This document shows, piece after piece, positions 5,346 to 6,942 of a stretch of 6,942 bases of DNA (its first letter is position 1; every line of letters begins with the position of its first letter). Under the pieces are notes generated by a model that was given only the letters and a program-made list of their open reading frames with translations, was not told the DNA's origin and did not search any database. Where the stretch lies: assembly GCA_002348265.1 (NCBI GenBank), contig DEAT01000071.1, positions 1 through 6,942 of the forward strand, in the 5' to 3' direction. Source of the DNA: Gemmatimonadales bacterium UBA2975. Its GTDB lineage: Bacteria; Gemmatimonadota; Gemmatimonadetes; Longimicrobiales; Gaopeijiaceae. A program made the position numbers and the translations under genes.

Positions 5346-6942
5346 TCAAAGCTCCATGCGATTCAGCGCATCGACCGCGTATGCGCACGCACGCGCAGTT
5401 AGAGCCATGTATGTAAGGGACGGATTCTGATTGGCAGACGACACCATACAGGAGCCGTCTATGACAAAGAGGTTCCGAACGTCGTGCGCTTGGTTGTGCG
5501 CGTTGAGCACTGACGTCTCTGGATCTCGCCCCATTCGAGCGGTTCCCATCTCATGGATCGTCTTTCCAGGAGGATTATCCTCGTGGAAGACCTGCACATT
5601 ACGAACCCCCGCAGCCTCCAGCATTTCAGCGGCGCTGACCGCCATATCGTCGAACATCGCGCGTTCGTTCTCTCGCCATCTACATGAGATACGGGGTACG
5701 GGAATACCCCATGCATCAACTACATCGGGGTCCAGTTCGACGCGGTTTGACTCGTGCGGTAGACACTCCCCAAATCCATACAGAGACATCTGCCACGGTC
5801 CCATCTCTGTCAGACCGTGCTTAAAATCCGCTCCTAATCCACGAATCATGCTACCACGGCTCCATGTACTTCTCGAACCTCCACCCTGATAGGCAAACCC
5901 CCGTAAGAAATCAGGATGTTTACTCGTAACGTTTCGGAAGCGAGGCAGATAGATGCCATTGATACGGCGCACTTGGTTTGCCTGATCTTCGAACCCCGGA
6001 ACATCTCCCCCTGCACCATGGCCCATTGTGTGGTCCATCAAGTAATGTCCCAAGGTTCCACTCGAGTTGGCTATCCCGTTCGGGAAATCAGGAGAAGTTG
6101 AGTTGAGGAGGATACGTGTCGACTCAATTGTAGATGCTCCTAGGAAAACGACCCTACCTTTGAACTCAAGCGCCTCGTGGCTCTCTCTATCAATCACTTT
6201 AACTGACGATATCCTTCCGTCTCGGTACCCGAGCGAATGCACAACACTGTTAGGCCTCAGCGTCATTAGACCCGTGGCACGCGCCGCCGGAAGTGTGGAG
6301 CTGAGGCTGCTAAAGTAGGAGCCTGTCCTGCAGCCTCGTTCGCACGGACCACAATAATGGCATGCCCGGCGACCATTAAAGTCGCGGGTCAGGACTGCAC
6401 ATCGCCCAATTGTGAGAGTCCGCTCGTCACCGTACGCGCTTTTGATCCCATCGCGGACATGGGCTTCGGCACACATCATCGGCATCGGGGGGAGGAATTG
6501 ACTATCCGGAAGGTGAGGTAATCCAAGAGCCTCACCCGAAACACCGATAAACCGCTCTACATAATCGTACCAAGGCTCTATGTCGGCGTACCGAAACGGC
6601 CAGTCGATACCGACCCCTTCCTTAGCGTTAGCTTCGAAGTCGAGGTCGCTAAGTCGATAGACCTGACGAGCCCACATGATTGAGCGACCACCTACCTGAC
6701 GACCTCTTAGGAAGAGGAACGGTGAGTCGTCGGGGGTCGTGTATGGGTTTTCCACGTCGTCGACAAAGAACGCAGAACCCAATTCGTCGCATGCATAGCA
6801 CTCGCGCTGGATAGACTGCCGTTCAGCCAGCTTTTTCCTGTTTGCCATTCCGCGATACTTCATGTCCCAAACAGGGACGTGCTCAGTATAGTCTCGCTCA
6901 GGAATAATTTCGGGTCCAGCCTCTAGAACGAGAGTATGCAGG
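5346..6942 (-). CDS. GMC-family FAD-dependent oxidoreductase with cysteine cluster (N-terminus cut by window edge)
   Basis: The frame is open from the right edge to TGA at 5346. The internal ATG at 6863 is not the true start: upstream codons read LHTLVLEAGPE and continue in the same family pattern. TLVLEAG is the second strand of the Rossmann FAD fold, so only the first strand with the GxGxxG loop (roughly 20-30 residues) is missing. Numbering from the ATG at 6863: LFLRGRQVGGRSIMWARQVYR (in 50-70) is the flavin-proximal motif; CHYCGPCERGC (168-178) is a four-cysteine cluster; GRVVFLGASTIESTRIL (236-252) fits the GMC FAD-binding core; HEMGTARMG (437-445) and NQNPSLT (478-484) carry the expected His437/Asn480 catalytic pair; FVIDGS (466-471) precedes it. 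The family oxidises alcohol groups of sugars, polyols or choline-like compounds. This one resembles the gluconate-dehydrogenase-like dehydrogenases rather than oxidases. Cellular location cannot be judged without the N-terminus. The substrate is unknown. Confidence 0.95.
   Translation of the reverse strand, partial: LHTLVLEAGPEIIPERDYTEHVPVWDMKYRGMANRKKLAERQSIQRECYACDELGSAFFVDDVENPYTTPDDSPFLFLRGRQVGGRSIMWARQVYRLSDLDFEANAKEGVGIDWPFRYADIEPWYDYVERFIGVSGEALGLPHLPDSQFLPPMPMMCAEAHVRDGIKSAYGDERTLTIGRCAVLTRDFNGRRACHYCGPCERGCRTGSYFSSLSSTLPAARATGLMTLRPNSVVHSLGYRDGRISSVKVIDRESHEALEFKGRVVFLGASTIESTRILLNSTSPDFPNGIANSSGTLGHYLMDHTMGHGAGGDVPGFEDQANQVRRINGIYLPRFRNVTSKHPDFLRGFAYQGGGSRSTWSRGSMIRGLGADFKHGLTEMGPWQMSLYGFGECLPHESNRVELDPDVVDAWGIPVPRISCRWRENERAMFDDMAVSAAEMLEAAGVRNVQVFHEDNPPGKTIHEMGTARMGRDPETSVLNAHNQAHDVRNLFVIDGSCMVSSANQNPSLTYMALTARACAYAVDALNRMEL

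Noticed and set aside
5431..5889. 152-codon open frame on the plus strand
   Set aside because: It lies entirely antisense to the well-supported GMC gene, has Ser/Arg/Pro-rich composition typical of a shadow frame and shows no recognisable domain.

Overview
The window carries four protein-coding genes, all on the minus strand, and no RNA genes, mobile elements or CRISPR arrays that I can recognise. Read in the direction of transcription (high to low coordinates) they are: a GMC-family flavoprotein oxidoreductase cut by the right edge (5346-6942), a DctP/TakP-type TRAP transporter solute-binding protein (4259-5320), a single-POTRA BamA/TamA-like outer-membrane beta-barrel protein (2322-4082, or to 4202 with an upstream GTG start), and a YdeP/FdhF-type molybdopterin oxidoreductase cut by the left edge (1-2155, possibly starting at 2170).

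The organism is a Gram-negative (diderm) bacterium: the barrel protein has a Sec signal peptide, a POTRA-like domain and an Omp85-type barrel, which require an outer membrane. The combination of a GMC dehydrogenase of the gluconate/choline-dehydrogenase-like type, a TRAP binding protein and a divergent Omp85 protein is reminiscent of uncultured environmental heterotrophs such as Gemmatimonadota. That placement is an inference from general resemblance, not from a marker gene.

The right two thirds (about 2322-6942) look like one transcription unit. The GMC gene and the binding-protein gene are 25 bases apart, and only 56 bases separate the binding protein from the first possible start of the barrel gene, with no convincing terminator between them. 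A plausible but unproven theme is uptake and oxidation of an organic acid or polyol: the binding protein has the sequence features of the 2-oxo-acid-binding TakP group, and the GMC enzyme would oxidise an alcohol substrate with FAD, with a cysteine cluster that may pass electrons on. No TRAP membrane subunits are in view.

The YdeP-like gene lies beyond a 166-base gap that holds a weak terminator-like hairpin for the barrel gene and a strong Shine-Dalgarno sequence that serves either a GTG start or a six-residue mini-ORF overlapping the ATG. It is visibly poorer in G+C than the other genes, so it may have a separate history.

The points most worth a second look are the binding protein's twin-arginine-like N-terminus without any hydrophobic segment, the four-cysteine cluster in the GMC enzyme, the mini-ORF/start arrangement before the YdeP-like gene, and the 26-residue tail after the putative last strand of the barrel protein. 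I did not find a convincing undescribed multi-gene system.
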